From Methylovirgula sp. 4M-Z18 (lineage in GTDB: Bacteria; Pseudomonadota; Alphaproteobacteria; Rhizobiales; Beijerinckiaceae), in assembly GCF_037890675.1 (NCBI RefSeq), contig NZ_CP149574.1:1674001-1738000 (forward strand): a DNA stretch of 64,000 nucleotides. The letters run 5' to 3'. Every line of letters starts with the position of its first letter. Position 1 is the first letter of the stretch. Position numbers and translations under genes: made by a program. A model generated the notes under the pieces. That model was not told the origin of the DNA. It saw nothing but the letters and a program-made list of their open reading frames with translations, and made no database searches. This document shows positions 46,384 to 56,461 of the stretch, in pieces.

Positions 46384-47178
46384 GTGAGCGACACAGCCCA
46401 GCCCAGCCGCCGGATTCCGATGCGCATGATCGCACCCAATCTGGTGACGTTGCTGGCGCTCTGCATGGGGCTCTATTCCGTCCGTTTCGCGGTGGAAGGC
46501 AGCTTCAAATATTCGGTCATGTCGATTGCCGCGGCAGCGGTTTTCGATGCGCTCGACGGGCGTATTGCGCGGGCGCTGAAGAGTGCCTCGCGCTTTGGCG
46601 CAGAACTCGATTCCTTGGCCGATTTCATCGATTTCGGCGTCGCGCCGGCCCTGATCCTCTATTATTGGGGGTTGCACAACGGCGGCAATCTCGGCTGGTT
46701 CGTCTGCGTGATTTTCGCCATCGCCTGCGCCTTGCGGCTGGCGCGTTTCAACGTGATGATCGACGATCCGAAAAAGCCGGCTTGGGCGGGCCAATTCTTC
46801 ACCGGCATGCCTGCGCCGGCAGGCGCCATCGTCAGCCTGCTGCCGGTCTATCTCGATCTGTCCGCCTATACGCAAATAAGCCCCGGCAAAGCTGCCGTGC
46901 CCTACGAAATGGCCTTCGTGCTGCTTGTCGCCTTCCTGATGGCGAGCCGCATTCCGCATTTCTCCGGCAAACAGCTCGGACGCATTCCGCGCGAATATGT
47001 CGTTGTCGTGCTGGTCGCCGCGATCACCCTGATCCTGTTGCTGTGGCATTTCCCGATGGAGGCGCTCATTGTCATCGCGACCGCCTACATCCTTTTGATT
47101 CCCTTGAGTATTCGCAAGTACCGCGCCTATGTCTCGGCCGACCGGCGTGCTGCCGACTCAGGGCCAGGACCTCAATAG
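46384..47178 (+). CDS. pssA: CDP-diacylglycerol--serine O-phosphatidyltransferase
   Basis: 264 aa from GTG 46384 (in-frame GTG 46372 and TTG 46357 are alternatives). CDP-alcohol phosphotransferase motif DG-x2-AR-x8-G-x3-D-x3-D is complete in ALDGRIARALKSASRFGAELDSLAD. About eight hydrophobic helices. It makes phosphatidylserine, the substrate of the upstream psd. The stop overlaps the convergent hypothetical gene by seven bases. Confidence 0.93.
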   Translation: MSDTAQPSRRIPMRMIAPNLVTLLALCMGLYSVRFAVEGSFKYSVMSIAAAAVFDALDGRIARALKSASRFGAELDSLADFIDFGVAPALILYYWGLHNGGNLGWFVCVIFAIACALRLARFNVMIDDPKKPAWAGQFFTGMPAPAGAIVSLLPVYLDLSAYTQISPGKAAVPYEMAFVLLVAFLMASRIPHFSGKQLGRIPREYVVVVLVAAITLILLLWHFPMEALIVIATAYILLIPLSIRKYRAYVSADRRAADSGPGPQ

Positions 47179-47519
47179 CCCATTTTTCGCCGCAGGCGGC
47201 GGGCATTGGCCTTGGCCTTCTGCCCCGCGGGGTGGGTGGTCGCGCGTGCCACTTCGAACCCGGTGAGCATCAGGCCGCCGGCAGTCAGCGGCGGGTTCAT
47301 GGCGGCATCGAACATCGCAACCGCGCCACCCATCGCGCCTTGGGTCGCGGCTACAGCCTTCTCGCTCAACATCATCCGCGCTTCGCGGTCGGTCATGGCG
47401 CCGGTCGCCATCAGTGCCATGCGAATGGAGATGGTGGTCCAGGCGGCAAACGAAGTCTCGATCGCCGAAGCGGCCGATTCAAAAGCTTCCGTCTGGACTT
47501 GTACGAGATCATCGATCAT
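47172..47519 (-). CDS. hypothetical helical protein
   Basis: 115 aa, Ala-rich, mostly helical, no signal peptide, with a basic C-terminus (KAKANARRLRRKMGY). The pattern MIDDLVQVQTEAFESAASAIETSFAAW with MFDAAMNPPLTAGGLML recalls phasin-like helical proteins, but I cannot assign it. It converges on pssA. Codon use is compatible with a real gene; support is otherwise modest. Confidence 0.55.
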   Translation of the reverse strand: MIDDLVQVQTEAFESAASAIETSFAAWTTISIRMALMATGAMTDREARMMLSEKAVAATQGAMGGAVAMFDAAMNPPLTAGGLMLTGFEVARATTHPAGQKAKANARRLRRKMGY

Positions 47520-47697
47520 GCCATATGCTCTTTCGCAATCCGTGCCCCGGTCGAGTCAAGCGATGCTGCCGCTCGATAAGTGTTATCATACACACAGTCT
47601 GTCCGAGACCAGTTCACAAATTGTTTAATCTCGATTAGGGTCCGCGCGGAAAAGCGGGCTGGGGCGGGCGAACTTCCTCAGTCGCATGGGTTTTTAT

Positions 47698-47723
47698 CGG
47701 ACGATGAAGATGATTTTCGTCCG
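47698..47723. other. hairpin in the infA upstream region
   Basis: CGGACGA and TCGTCCG, 7 bp, 12-base loop, about 115 bases before the infA ATG; possible leader structure. The rest of 47520-47838 has no supported gene. Confidence 0.4.
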
Positions 47724-47838
47724 AAAGTGCAAGTTGCCGGTTGCAAGAATGATCTGAACGATGGCCGATGTGAACGGCGCGTTTGGATATTGCAGCTGGC
47801 GGATGGGCTGCCCCGAGGGGCGAAGGATTTGGAACGGT

Positions 47839-48057
47839 ATGGCGAAAGAAGAACTGCTTGAATTTCCCGGCATTGTCTCGGAACTGCTGCCGAATGCGAC
47901 TTTCCGGGTGAAGCTGGAAAACGATCACGAGATTATTGCCCATACGGCGGGCAAAATGCGCAAGAACCGCATTCGTGTGCTCACCGGCGACAAGGTCATG
48001 GTGGAAATGACCCCTTATGATTTGACCAAAGGCCGCATCACCTATCGGTTCAAATAG
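47839..48057 (+). CDS. infA: translation initiation factor IF-1
   Basis: 72 aa S1/OB-fold protein of the ribosomal A site. The sequence [53 protein letters not shown] is canonical. GGAACGG precedes ATG 47839; the frame is open further upstream without support. The following maf and yacG genes complete the usual alphaproteobacterial trio. Confidence 0.97.
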   Translation: MAKEELLEFPGIVSELLPNATFRVKLENDHEIIAHTAGKMRKNRIRVLTGDKVMVEMTPYDLTKGRITYRFK

Positions 48058-48091
48058 GACGGCGCATGCGGCACTTCAGGTCCTGACCCAA

Positions 48092-48727
48092 ATGACAGAT
48101 CAGACTTCCTGGCGGCCGAAATTGGTGCTGGCTTCTGCGTCGCCGCGCCGGCTTGCGCTGCTGCAACAGGTTGGTGTCGAGCCGGATGCCCTGATCCCGG
48201 CCGATATCGACGAAACCCCCAACAAATACGAATTGCCACGCGGTCTTGCTGCGCGCCTCGCGTCGACGAAGGCCAAGGCGGCGGCGAAAATCGCCACCTC
48301 GCGTGAAGATTTGCAGGATGCGTTCGTGCTGGCCGCCGATACGGTGGTGGCGGTTGGGCGCCGCATTCTGCCGAAATGCGAGATCGTCGACGAGGCGGGC
48401 CAATGTTTGCGGCTCCTGTCGGGGCGGGCACACCGCGTCTATACGGGCATCACGTTGATCACGCCGAAGGGCGCGGCACGGCATCGGCTGATCGAGTCGC
48501 GGGTGCGCTTCAAGCGCTTGTCCACTGCCGATATTGATGCTTATCTTGCGTCTGGCGAATGGCGCGGCAAGGCGGGCGGCTATGCCATCCAGGGGCTCGC
48601 GGGCGCCTTTGTCGTGAAACTGATCGGATCTTATCCGTCCGTCGTCGGCTTGCCACTCTATGAAACCATCGCGCTGCTCTCCGGCGAAGGCTTTCCGACC
48701 CAATTGCTCTGGATGAATCGGGAGTAG
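48092..48727 (+). CDS. maf: Maf-family nucleoside triphosphate pyrophosphatase
   Basis: 211 aa. [18 protein letters not shown] at the N-terminus is the Maf motif, then [10 protein letters not shown] with catalytic Asp and [32 protein letters not shown]. House-cleaning pyrophosphatase acting on non-canonical or pyrimidine nucleotides. Between infA (34-base gap) and yacG (3-base gap). Confidence 0.93.
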   Translation: MTDQTSWRPKLVLASASPRRLALLQQVGVEPDALIPADIDETPNKYELPRGLAARLASTKAKAAAKIATSREDLQDAFVLAADTVVAVGRRILPKCEIVDEAGQCLRLLSGRAHRVYTGITLITPKGAARHRLIESRVRFKRLSTADIDAYLASGEWRGKAGGYAIQGLAGAFVVKLIGSYPSVVGLPLYETIALLSGEGFPTQLLWMNRE

Positions 48728-48730
48728 GGC

Positions 48731-48937
48731 ATGCCCGACATGTCGAAGGACCCCGGCGATCGCAAGATCAAGATCGCGACGTGCCCAATCTGCGGCAAAC
48801 CGGCGGTGAAAGAGTTCCGTCCTTTCTGTTCCAAACGCTGCGCCGACGTCGATCTCAATCGCTGGTTCTCGGGCACTTATGCGATTCCAGTGACCGAGGA
48901 TAGCGACGAGGACGGTGAGGAGGGGGAGCGGTCTTAG
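48731..48937 (+). CDS. yacG: DNA gyrase inhibitor YacG
   Basis: 68 aa zinc protein. Four Cys ligands in [20 protein letters not shown], followed by [16 protein letters not shown], typical of YacG, and an acidic C-terminal tail. Binds GyrB in E. coli. Starts three bases after maf, so co-transcribed with it. Confidence 0.93.
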   Translation: MPDMSKDPGDRKIKIATCPICGKPAVKEFRPFCSKRCADVDLNRWFSGTYAIPVTEDSDEDGEEGERS

Positions 48938-49022
48938 ACTGCGCTGGTTTGGACGGTCCAGAAAAAATTCTCAGACTGCGGAACCTTCGACGTAGATCAT
49001 TTCGCTGGCCGCTAAAGCAATT

Positions 49023-49050
49023 GGGCCGCCACGCTTTCGCACGACGGCCC
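49023..49050 (-). terminator. hairpin after gltA, candidate terminator
   Basis: On the minus strand, 12 pairs (three of them G-U) around a GAAA tetraloop, from GGGCCG to CGGCCC, followed by AATTGCTTT. It lies ten bases after the gltA stop. The U-run is weak. Confidence 0.6.
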
Positions 49051-49060
49051 CTGAAATGAT

Positions 49061-50341
49061 TTACCGCTTACCGATCGGCGCATATTCGCGTTTGGGTGCG
49101 CCCGTATAGAGCTGCCGCGGGCGGCCGATCTTCTGGCCCGGATCTTCGATCATTTCTTTCCATTGCGCGATCCAGCCGACGGTGCGGGCGACGGCGAAGA
49201 GCACGGTGAACATTGTGGTCGGGAAGCCCATCGCCTTCAGCGTGATGCCCGAATAGAAATCGATATTCGGATAGAGCTTCTTCTCGATGAAATAATCATC
49301 GTGCAGCGCGATGCGTTCGAGTTCCAATGCGACGTCGAGCAGCGGATCGTCCTTGATGCCAAGCTCGTTCAACACTTCATGCGTCGTGCGCTGCATGATT
49401 TTGGCGCGCGGATCGTAATTCTTGTACACGCGGTGGCCAAAGCCCATCAGGCGGAACGGATCGTTCTTGTCCTTTGCGCGGGCGATGTAATGCGGAATGC
49501 GATCGACCGTGCCGATCTCGGACAGCATCTTCAGCGCTGCCTCGTTGGCGCCGCCATGTGCAGGCCCCCAGAGGCAGGCGATGCCGGCGGCGATACAGGC
49601 GAAGGGATTGGCTCCCGAAGAACCCGACAAGCGCACTGTCGAAGTCGATGCGTTTTGCTCGTGATCGGCATGCAAAATGAAGATGCGGTCGAGCGCACGC
49701 GACAGCACTGGATTGATCTTGTAATCTTCGCACGGCACGGCAAAGCACATGCGCAGGAAATTCGACGTATAGTCGAGATCGTTCTTCGGATACACGAACG
49801 GCTGGCCGATATAGTATTTATACGCCATCGCCGCGAGTGTCGGAACTTTGGCGATCATGCGCATCGACGCGATCATGCGCTGCTTGGGATCGGAAATATC
49901 GGTCGAGTCGTGATAGAAGGCGGAGAGCGCGCCGACCGATGCCACCATCACCGCCATCGGATGGGCATCGCGGCGGAAGCCCTGAAAGAAGCGAGCCATC
50001 TGTTCATGCACCATCGTGTGGCGCGTGATCGTGTAGTCGAAATCGGCTTTCTGCGCGGCGGTTGGAAGCTCGCCGTAAAGCAGCAGATAGCAGGTTTCGA
50101 GAAAGTCGCCGTGCTCGGCGAGTTGATCGATCGGATAACCGCGATAGAGCAGCACGCCCTCGTCGCCGTCGATGTAAGTGATCTTGGATTCGCAAGAAGC
50201 GGTCGAGGTAAATCCGGGATCGTAGGTGAACATTCCCGTTTGACTGTAGAGCTTGCCAATATCGACGACCGAAGGCCCGATCGTTCCCTCCTTCACCGGC
50301 ATCTCGACGGATTTATTATCGAAGATAAATGTGCCGCTCAT
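49061..50341 (-). CDS. gltA: citrate synthase
   Basis: 426 aa type II citrate synthase. N-terminal [23 protein letters not shown], then [12 protein letters not shown], and active-site segments with His and Asp in [31 protein letters not shown] and [14 protein letters not shown]. The frame extends upstream to 50425, but ATG 50341 matches the family start. It stands downstream of gltX on the same strand, 282 bases apart. Confidence 0.97.
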   Translation of the reverse strand: MSGTFIFDNKSVEMPVKEGTIGPSVVDIGKLYSQTGMFTYDPGFTSTASCESKITYIDGDEGVLLYRGYPIDQLAEHGDFLETCYLLLYGELPTAAQKADFDYTITRHTMVHEQMARFFQGFRRDAHPMAVMVASVGALSAFYHDSTDISDPKQRMIASMRMIAKVPTLAAMAYKYYIGQPFVYPKNDLDYTSNFLRMCFAVPCEDYKINPVLSRALDRIFILHADHEQNASTSTVRLSGSSGANPFACIAAGIACLWGPAHGGANEAALKMLSEIGTVDRIPHYIARAKDKNDPFRLMGFGHRVYKNYDPRAKIMQRTTHEVLNELGIKDDPLLDVALELERIALHDDYFIEKKLYPNIDFYSGITLKAMGFPTTMFTVLFAVARTVGWIAQWKEMIEDPGQKIGRPRQLYTGAPKREYAPIGKR

Positions 50342-50623
50342 ATCAATGGTCCTTATTTTACGCATCAGCCAAAGGTCGGGATTTTGCGCCGCACAAAAGC
50401 TAACGGAACATGGGGCGGTCAGCAAGCACAGGCAAGGGGGAATTTTGCCGACCCGAAAACCCTGCCAAATCCGCTACGCGTAAAGGCGCCGCGGAGCAAG
50501 AAAGCATTCGGTGCGGTTTGTCTATTCGGAACCGGTTCAGCGCGCGGCACGGCCCTTGCTGCCGGCCGCTGCGGCGATCGCGCGCTGATGATTTGTGTAA
50601 AGCGCAGAACGCGTTATCGGTCT
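50342..50623. other. gltX-gltA intergenic region
   Basis: 282 bases, no gene. Contains GAACCGGTTC at about 50529-50538, a short palindrome, but none of the flanking sequence of a known repeat. Presumably the gltA promoter region. Confidence 0.4.
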
Positions 50624-52057
50624 TCAGGCTTGCGCCTGATCCTTGAGCCGAGCCAGGCTTTCTTCGCGCCCCAGCACCTCCAGCACGTCGAAAATGCCCG
50701 GTGATGTGCCGCGGCCCGTGAGCGCGGCGCGCAAGGGTTGCGCGACCTGGCCCAATTTGGCACCGGTTTCCTCGGCATAGGCGCGCACCATGTCTTCCGC
50801 GCCCGCCGCGATCCAGTCGCGCAGGGCGGCAAACCGCGGCACGAGCGCGGCGATATGCGCGCGTGCACTTGGCGACAGGATTTCCGCCGCTTTGGCATCC
50901 ACAGGCAAGGGCCGCTGCGCGAACAGAAATTGCGCGCCGTCCAGCAATTCGTTCAGCGTTTTCGCACGCTCTTTGAGACCGGCCATTGCGCGCAGCAATT
51001 TTGCGCGCATCGCGCTGTCGAGCCGCGCGAGCACGGCGGGGCCGCCGGGCAGATAGGGGAGGGCTTCGACGAGAATATCGAGCAAGTCTTCGTCCGGCAT
51101 CGCGCGCATATATTGGCCGTTCAGATTCTCAAGCTTGGCAAAATCGAAGCGCGAGGGTGAGCGGCCGATGCCGGTCACATCGAAAGCCGCGATCATCTCT
51201 TGTGTCGTGAGCATGTCGTTGGAGCCGTCGCTCCATCCCAAACGCAGGAGATATTCGCGCATGGCGGCGGGCAGATAGCCCATGGCGCGATAGGCATCGA
51301 CACCGAGTGCGCCATGCCGCTTGGAGAGCTTGGCGCCGTCCGGTCCATGGATTAGCGGGATATGCGCCATCGCCGGCACGTCCCAGCCGAAGGCCCGATA
51401 AATATGCGTCTGCCGCGCCGCATTGGTCAGATGGTCGTCGCCACGGATGATATGCGTGACGCCCATGTCGTGATCGTCGACGACGACCGCCAGCATGTAG
51501 GTGGGATTGCCGTCCGAGCGCAGCAACACGAGATCGTCGAGGTCCTTGTTCGGGAAGGTCACTTTGCCTTGCACACGATCGTCAACAATCGTGACGCCCT
51601 CTTGCGGAGCCTTGAGGCGGATGACCGGCTTCAGCCCAGCCGCTTCCGCCGCCGCGCGATCGGCCTCCGAGCGGTCGCGCCAGCGACCGTCATAGCGCGG
51701 CGGCCGCTTTTCGATGCGGGCGAGCTCGCGCATCTCATCGAGTTCCTGCGGTGTCGCATAGCATTTGTAGGCGTGGCCCGAGTCGAGCAGACTCATAGCG
51801 GCCTCGCGATGGCGGGCCGCCCGCGCGAATTGGTAGACGACATCGCCGTCCCAAGTGAGGCCGAGCCATTTCAGCCCATCGAGAATCGCGTCGATCGCCT
51901 CGGGGGTCGAGCGTTCGCGGTCGGTATCCTCGATCCGCATCAGCATTTTGCCGCCGGTATGCTGGGCATACAGCCAGTTGAATAAGGCGGTGCGCCCGCC
52001 GCCAATATGCAGGAAGCCGGTGGGCGAGGGGGCAAAACGGGTAACGACCTCAGACAT
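50624..52057 (-). CDS. gltX: glutamate--tRNA ligase
   Basis: 477 aa class Ib synthetase. HIGH-type motif [20 protein letters not shown] near the N-terminus and KMSKS-type [10 protein letters not shown] in the middle, with [11 protein letters not shown] between. Alphaproteobacteria often carry two GltX paralogues with different tRNA preferences; only this one is in view. comEC diverges from it across 111 bases. Confidence 0.96.
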   Translation of the reverse strand: MSEVVTRFAPSPTGFLHIGGGRTALFNWLYAQHTGGKMLMRIEDTDRERSTPEAIDAILDGLKWLGLTWDGDVVYQFARAARHREAAMSLLDSGHAYKCYATPQELDEMRELARIEKRPPRYDGRWRDRSEADRAAAEAAGLKPVIRLKAPQEGVTIVDDRVQGKVTFPNKDLDDLVLLRSDGNPTYMLAVVVDDHDMGVTHIIRGDDHLTNAARQTHIYRAFGWDVPAMAHIPLIHGPDGAKLSKRHGALGVDAYRAMGYLPAAMREYLLRLGWSDGSNDMLTTQEMIAAFDVTGIGRSPSRFDFAKLENLNGQYMRAMPDEDLLDILVEALPYLPGGPAVLARLDSAMRAKLLRAMAGLKERAKTLNELLDGAQFLFAQRPLPVDAKAAEILSPSARAHIAALVPRFAALRDWIAAGAEDMVRAYAEETGAKLGQVAQPLRAALTGRGTSPGIFDVLEVLGREESLARLKDQAQA

Positions 52058-52168
52058 TCTTCAAGAATCCGGCTCGGGCTAAGGCGGTCGACGGCCGTTA
52101 GCGTGCTCTTTCACATTTCGCGCGCTCATGTAGCATGCGTGCATCGCGTGTAAAGCGTTGGTTGAACC

Positions 52169-54475
52169 ATGGCGCGGCAAGGGGCTGGCGGCGGTGCGAG
52201 TTTGAGCGGAACCTTGCGCGGGTCCCGCCCGTGGCCTGTTGCGTTCTTCGACTTTGTGCGCGCCGCGTGGCATGCCGAGCTTGCCGAGCGTAGGCTGTTT
52301 CTTTGGCTGCCCGTCGCGGCGGGTGTCGGCGTTCTGCTCTACATGTCGGCCGATCATGAGCCGTCGCTTGCTGCGGCGGTCGTCTGGACGCTCGCGTTCG
52401 GCGCCTTGGCGTGGCTCTTCCGCGCGCGGCCCATTGTCTTTCCGATTCTGTTGTCGCTGACCGCGGTCTTCGCCGGTTTCACCGCGGCGGCCTGGCGGGT
52501 GGAGCGGGTTGCGGCGCCGGTCCTCAATCGCATTCTTATCGGCACGGTGAGCGGCACGATCGAAGAGATGGACATCCGGCAGATCGGCGCCCGATTCATC
52601 ATCCGTGTCGATTCCATCGAAGGCCTGGCGCCAGAGCAAACACCCTATCGCGTGCGGCTCACGACCAAGACGCCACCCAATGTCGAGGCGGGAACCTATG
52701 TCCAGGTGAAGGCGCGGTTGGTGCCGCCGGCTCATGCCGATCTGCCGGGCGGCTATGATTTTGCCCGCGACGCCTATTTCATGCGGCTTGGCGCAGTCGG
52801 CAACGCGCTCGGCCAGATCGAAGTTCGCGCCGCGCCGCAGGAGCCAAGCTATGGGCTGCAGCTCGCGGCGGCGATCGACAGATTCCGCAACCTTTTGGCG
52901 GCGCGCGCGAATGCCGCCGCCGGTGGCGAAGCGGGGCCGATCGCCGCGGCGATGGTGACGGGCAAACGCGACCTCTTGCCCGAGGAGACGAAGGATATCA
53001 TCCGCGAGGCGGGCATTTTCCACATCGTGACGATTTCCGGCTTGCAGATCACGTTGGTGGCGGGGTTGCTGTTCCTGATCGCGCGGCGCTGTCTCGCTTT
53101 GAGCTCGCATCTGGCGTTGCATTATCCGATCCGCAAATGGGCGGCAGCTTTCGCCATGATCGGCGCGTTGGCCTATGACATGCTGACCGGCTCGCGTATC
53201 GGCACCGAACGCGCGTTGATCATGACCCTGATCGTGATGGGTGCGATTCTGTGCGATCGGCGCGCCCTGACCATGCGCAATCTTGCCCTTGCCATGATCG
53301 TGGTGATTGCGTTGGAACCGGAAGCGCTGCTCGGCGCGAGCTTTCAATTGTCTTTCGCCGCGGTTGCGGCGCTGATTGCTGTGCTCGAAGCCAAAATGCG
53401 CAGCGATGAAAAGCATCGACAGAACGAGATCGACATGCCGCTGCGCCGTGCGCCGCAGGACCATCGCGGCTTGCAGGGTTGGTTCGCGCGGCATGTGGCG
53501 GGCGCGCCCAAACATCTCCTCGCCGGGACCGCCGCCGCGACCTGCGCCACTGCGGCCTTCATGGCCTATGATTTTCACGAACTCAGCCCATACGTGCTCA
53601 TCGGCAATCCGCTCACTTTGCTGGTGATCGAATTCTTCGCCGTGCCAGGCGCGTTGCTCGGCGCGCTTTTATATCCGCTCGGCCTCGACGGGCCGGTTTG
53701 GACCTATGTCGGCATGGGCATCAATATCGTCATGGCGGCCGCCGGCCATTTAAGCGAATTGCCCGGCGCCACTCTGCATCTGAAAGCTTTCGCGCCGTCC
53801 GCCCTGTTGTGTTTCACCCTTGCACTTGCCTGCGCCGTGATCTGGCGCAGCACGCTCTTTCGTCTCGCAGCCCTCCCGCTCATAGGACTTGGGATGTTCG
53901 TCGCCGCACAATCCGAAGCCTATGACATCTTCATTCCATCCTATCCGCAATCCATCGCCGTGCGGCAAGACGACGGAACGTTGGGTGCGCTTGGCCTTCG
54001 TCCGGATCTCTTCGCGCTCGCGCAATGGCTGAGCGCTGATGGTGATAGCCGGACGCCGCGCGACGCGGCACTCAGCGCGCAATCCCATTGCGATAAACTC
54101 GCTTGCATCGCGACGCTGCCCAATGGCGAAGTCCTGTCATTGGTGTTGCAGGCGCAAGCCTTTTACGAAGATTGCACGCGCGCCAACATCATCGTCAGCC
54201 CGCTGATCGCGCCGGACTATTGCAAAGCCCAACACATTTTCGATCGCGAAAAACTTCTCCAAACCGGCGCCGTCGCGCTGCGCTGGTCCAACGGACAATT
54301 GATGATGCAAGCCGCGCGTGCTCCGTTGGAAAACCGCCCCTGGTCGCCTCTGCCGACGCCCATCCGCAAACCCTCGCATTTTGCCGATGCGGCAAAGCCG
54401 TCACAAAACTCCAGCAACGCGTCCGCGCCGAAAAACGATTACGGCGATCCGTTCGCCTATGATGCCGATCAATGA
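52169..54475 (+). CDS. comEC: ComEC/Rec2-type inner membrane protein
   Basis: 768 aa. A DUF4131-type N-terminal region with an OB-like segment (LIGTVSGTIEEMDIRQIGARF), then the Competence membrane domain with HIVTISGLQITLVAGLLF and TGSRIGTERALIMTLIV. The C-terminal region should be a metallo-beta-lactamase domain, but I see no HxHxDH zinc motif, so it looks degenerate. DNA uptake across the inner membrane is the family role; whether it works here is open. It diverges from gltX and converges on lexA. Confidence 0.9.
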   Translation: MARQGAGGGASLSGTLRGSRPWPVAFFDFVRAAWHAELAERRLFLWLPVAAGVGVLLYMSADHEPSLAAAVVWTLAFGALAWLFRARPIVFPILLSLTAVFAGFTAAAWRVERVAAPVLNRILIGTVSGTIEEMDIRQIGARFIIRVDSIEGLAPEQTPYRVRLTTKTPPNVEAGTYVQVKARLVPPAHADLPGGYDFARDAYFMRLGAVGNALGQIEVRAAPQEPSYGLQLAAAIDRFRNLLAARANAAAGGEAGPIAAAMVTGKRDLLPEETKDIIREAGIFHIVTISGLQITLVAGLLFLIARRCLALSSHLALHYPIRKWAAAFAMIGALAYDMLTGSRIGTERALIMTLIVMGAILCDRRALTMRNLALAMIVVIALEPEALLGASFQLSFAAVAALIAVLEAKMRSDEKHRQNEIDMPLRRAPQDHRGLQGWFARHVAGAPKHLLAGTAAATCATAAFMAYDFHELSPYVLIGNPLTLLVIEFFAVPGALLGALLYPLGLDGPVWTYVGMGINIVMAAAGHLSELPGATLHLKAFAPSALLCFTLALACAVIWRSTLFRLAALPLIGLGMFVAAQSEAYDIFIPSYPQSIAVRQDDGTLGALGLRPDLFALAQWLSADGDSRTPRDAALSAQSHCDKLACIATLPNGEVLSLVLQAQAFYEDCTRANIIVSPLIAPDYCKAQHIFDREKLLQTGAVALRWSNGQLMMQAARAPLENRPWSPLPTPIRKPSHFADAAKPSQNSSNASAPKNDYGDPFAYDADQ

Positions 54476-54479
54476 AACG

Positions 54480-55187
54480 TCAGTATTTACGGATCAAGCT
54501 GACGAGCTTGCCCTGGATCTTCACCCGGTCCGGCCCAAAGATTCGCGTCTCATAAGCCGGGTTTGCGGCTTCGAGTGCGATCGAGGCACCGCGCCGGCGC
54601 AAGCGCTTCAAGGTCGCTTCCTCATCATCCACCAGCGCGACGATGATGTCGCCGGTGTCGGCCGTGTCCTGCCGGCGGATCAGCACCGTATCGTTTTCGA
54701 AAATTCCCGCTTCGATCATCGAATCGCCGCGCACTTCCAGTGCGAAATGTTCGCCCGAACCCAGGAACTCCGGTGGTACCGAAATCGTGTGGCTGCGGGT
54801 CTGAATTGCGGAGATCGGCGTTCCGGCGGCAATGCGCCCCATCACCGGCACAGCGACGCTTTGCATCGTCTCGTCGTCGGGCGAGGCCGTGCCCACCGCG
54901 CGCACCTTGCCGAGATTGCCCTCAATGACGCTCGGCGCGAAACGGCCATTGCGCGAGCTGCTCGGCACTGCCGACTCCGGCAGTTTCAACACTTCTAGCG
55001 CGCGGGCGCGATTGGGCAGCCGGCGGATGAAGCCGCGCTCCTCGAGCGCCATGATCAGCCGGTGAATGCCGGACTTTGACCGCAGATCAAGCGCGTCCTT
55101 CATTTCGTCGAAAGATGGAGGCACGCCGGTTTCCTTCAGGCGCTCGTGAATGAAGCGGAGCAATTCATTCTGTTTCTTGGTCAGCAT
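54480..55187 (-). CDS. lexA: LexA SOS repressor
   Basis: 235 aa. N-terminal winged HTH (about 1-65), with [21 protein letters not shown]. The cleavage site is Ala121-Gly122 in GRIAAGTPI; catalytic dyad Ser156 (GDSMIEAG) and Lys194 (ATLKRL). An SOS box GTTC-N7-GTTC lies 109 bases upstream, consistent with autoregulation. Converges with comEC, four bases apart. Confidence 0.97.
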   Translation of the reverse strand: MLTKKQNELLRFIHERLKETGVPPSFDEMKDALDLRSKSGIHRLIMALEERGFIRRLPNRARALEVLKLPESAVPSSSRNGRFAPSVIEGNLGKVRAVGTASPDDETMQSVAVPVMGRIAAGTPISAIQTRSHTISVPPEFLGSGEHFALEVRGDSMIEAGIFENDTVLIRRQDTADTGDIIVALVDDEEATLKRLRRRGASIALEAANPAYETRIFGPDRVKIQGKLVSLIRKY

Positions 55188-55296
55188 CGATCATTCCCCT
55201 TCATGTGCTCGCAACCTTAAGGAAGCCTTCGCGAATCAATCGCTGTTCCTCATAACCTGCGGCAGGACCTTAAACAAATCATGAACGCATGTTAAG

Positions 55297-55311
55297 CGTT
55301 CTTTTTATGTT
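55297..55311. promoter_or_regulatory. LexA SOS box upstream of lexA
   Basis: GTTC-TTTTTAT-GTTC, an exact GTTC-N7-GTTC. The left GTTC is also the right arm of GAACGC-N7-GCGTTC (55282-55300). Only lexA has its start facing this region. Confidence 0.8.
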
Positions 55312-55372
55312 CCGCAAGGGGTAAATCGTTGAATTTGGCGCAAGACTCCTGGGTTTGACGGTACGAGGGCGT

Positions 55373-56422
55373 TCAGCCGGCCCGGTTAATTTCTTCTGCG
55401 ACCGCATCAAGCCGAGCGGCGAGACCTTCGCCGAATCGTCCGCTCACGCAGTCATCGTCGAACAAATCGGCATAGCGCTCGCCCGAGTCGCAAATCAGCG
55501 AAACGATCGAACCCGGCTCGCCGGCATCGAGCATGCGCCGCCGCAGCCGCAACGCGCCGATGAAATTCGTTCCCGTGGAGGGGCCGACGCGGCGGCTGAG
55601 GATCTTTGACAGCACGCGCATCGCGGCAATCGAATCGAGGTCCTCGACCGGAAACATTTCGTCCACCACGTCGCGGATGAAGGACGGCTCGACGCGCGGC
55701 CGGCCGATCCCCTCAATCCGGCTGCCGGTGGCGCTGGTCAGCGTGGGGTCGCCGCTGGCGTGATAGGCCGTGAAGATGGAGTTTTCCGGATCGACGACGG
55801 CGATACGCGACGCATGCTGGCGGTAGCGCACGAAACGGCCGAAGGTGGCCGATGTCCCGCCGGTCCCCGCGCCGACGACGATCCAGGCTGGAGTCGGATG
55901 GCGCTCGTGCGCCATTTGCGCGAAAACGGATTCGGCAATGTTGTTGTTGCCGCGCCAGTCGGTGGCGCGTTCGGCATAGGTGAACTGATCCATGAAATGG
56001 CCGCTGGTTTCGCGCGCCAATTGGTGCGAAGCGGCATAGACGGCATCGGCGGAATCCACGAGATGCAGGCGCCCGCCGTAGAATTCGATCTGTGCGCACT
56101 TTTCCTGGCTGGTGCTGCGCGGCACGACGGCAATGAAGGGCAGGCCCAAAAGCCGCGCGAAATAGGCTTCGCTGATCGCTGTCGAACCGGAGGAGGCTTC
56201 GATGATCGTCGTGCCTTCATGCACCCAGCCGTTACACAAAGCATAGAGGAACAATGAGCGCGCGAGCCGGTGTTTCAAGCTGCCGGACGGATGGGTCGAT
56301 TCGTCCTTGAAGAAAAAATCGACCGCGCCGGGAAGCGGGATTGGCACGAGATGCGTATCGGCAGAGCGTGTAAAATCCGCCTCGATGCGGGAGATGGCAG
56401 TGTCGAGCCACGTGCGGGCCAT
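55373..56422 (-). CDS. PLP-dependent cysteine desulfhydrase / cysteine synthase-like protein (Cds1-type)
   Basis: 349 aa fold type II PLP enzyme. The Schiff-base Lys50 is in [15 protein letters not shown] phosphate loop in [12 protein letters not shown], and [15 protein letters not shown] binds substrate. It resembles the Cds1 L-cysteine desulfhydrases of Actinobacteria more than CysK or CysM. It would release sulfide, pyruvate and ammonia from cysteine. It sits between moeA and lexA, 39 bases after moeA on the same strand. The exact reaction is inferred. Confidence 0.82.
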   Translation of the reverse strand: MARTWLDTAISRIEADFTRSADTHLVPIPLPGAVDFFFKDESTHPSGSLKHRLARSLFLYALCNGWVHEGTTIIEASSGSTAISEAYFARLLGLPFIAVVPRSTSQEKCAQIEFYGGRLHLVDSADAVYAASHQLARETSGHFMDQFTYAERATDWRGNNNIAESVFAQMAHERHPTPAWIVVGAGTGGTSATFGRFVRYRQHASRIAVVDPENSIFTAYHASGDPTLTSATGSRIEGIGRPRVEPSFIRDVVDEMFPVEDLDSIAAMRVLSKILSRRVGPSTGTNFIGALRLRRRMLDAGEPGSIVSLICDSGERYADLFDDDCVSGRFGEGLAARLDAVAEEINRAG

Positions 56423-56461
56423 ACGTCCTCCAATCGATGAAACGCTTGAGAGCGTGCCTGA

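Noticed and set aside
47612-47626. GTTC-N7-GTTT upstream of infA resembling an SOS box
   Set aside because: One mismatch in the core and no reason for LexA control of IF-1; expected by chance at this level.
48938-49060. possible tRNA gene after yacG
   Set aside because: No acceptor, D-arm or T-arm sequence could be found; only a hairpin with a GAAA loop is present.
50529-50538. GAACCGGTTC as part of a dispersed palindromic element
   Set aside because: The short palindrome stands alone; the flanks do not match the element at 13717-13840.
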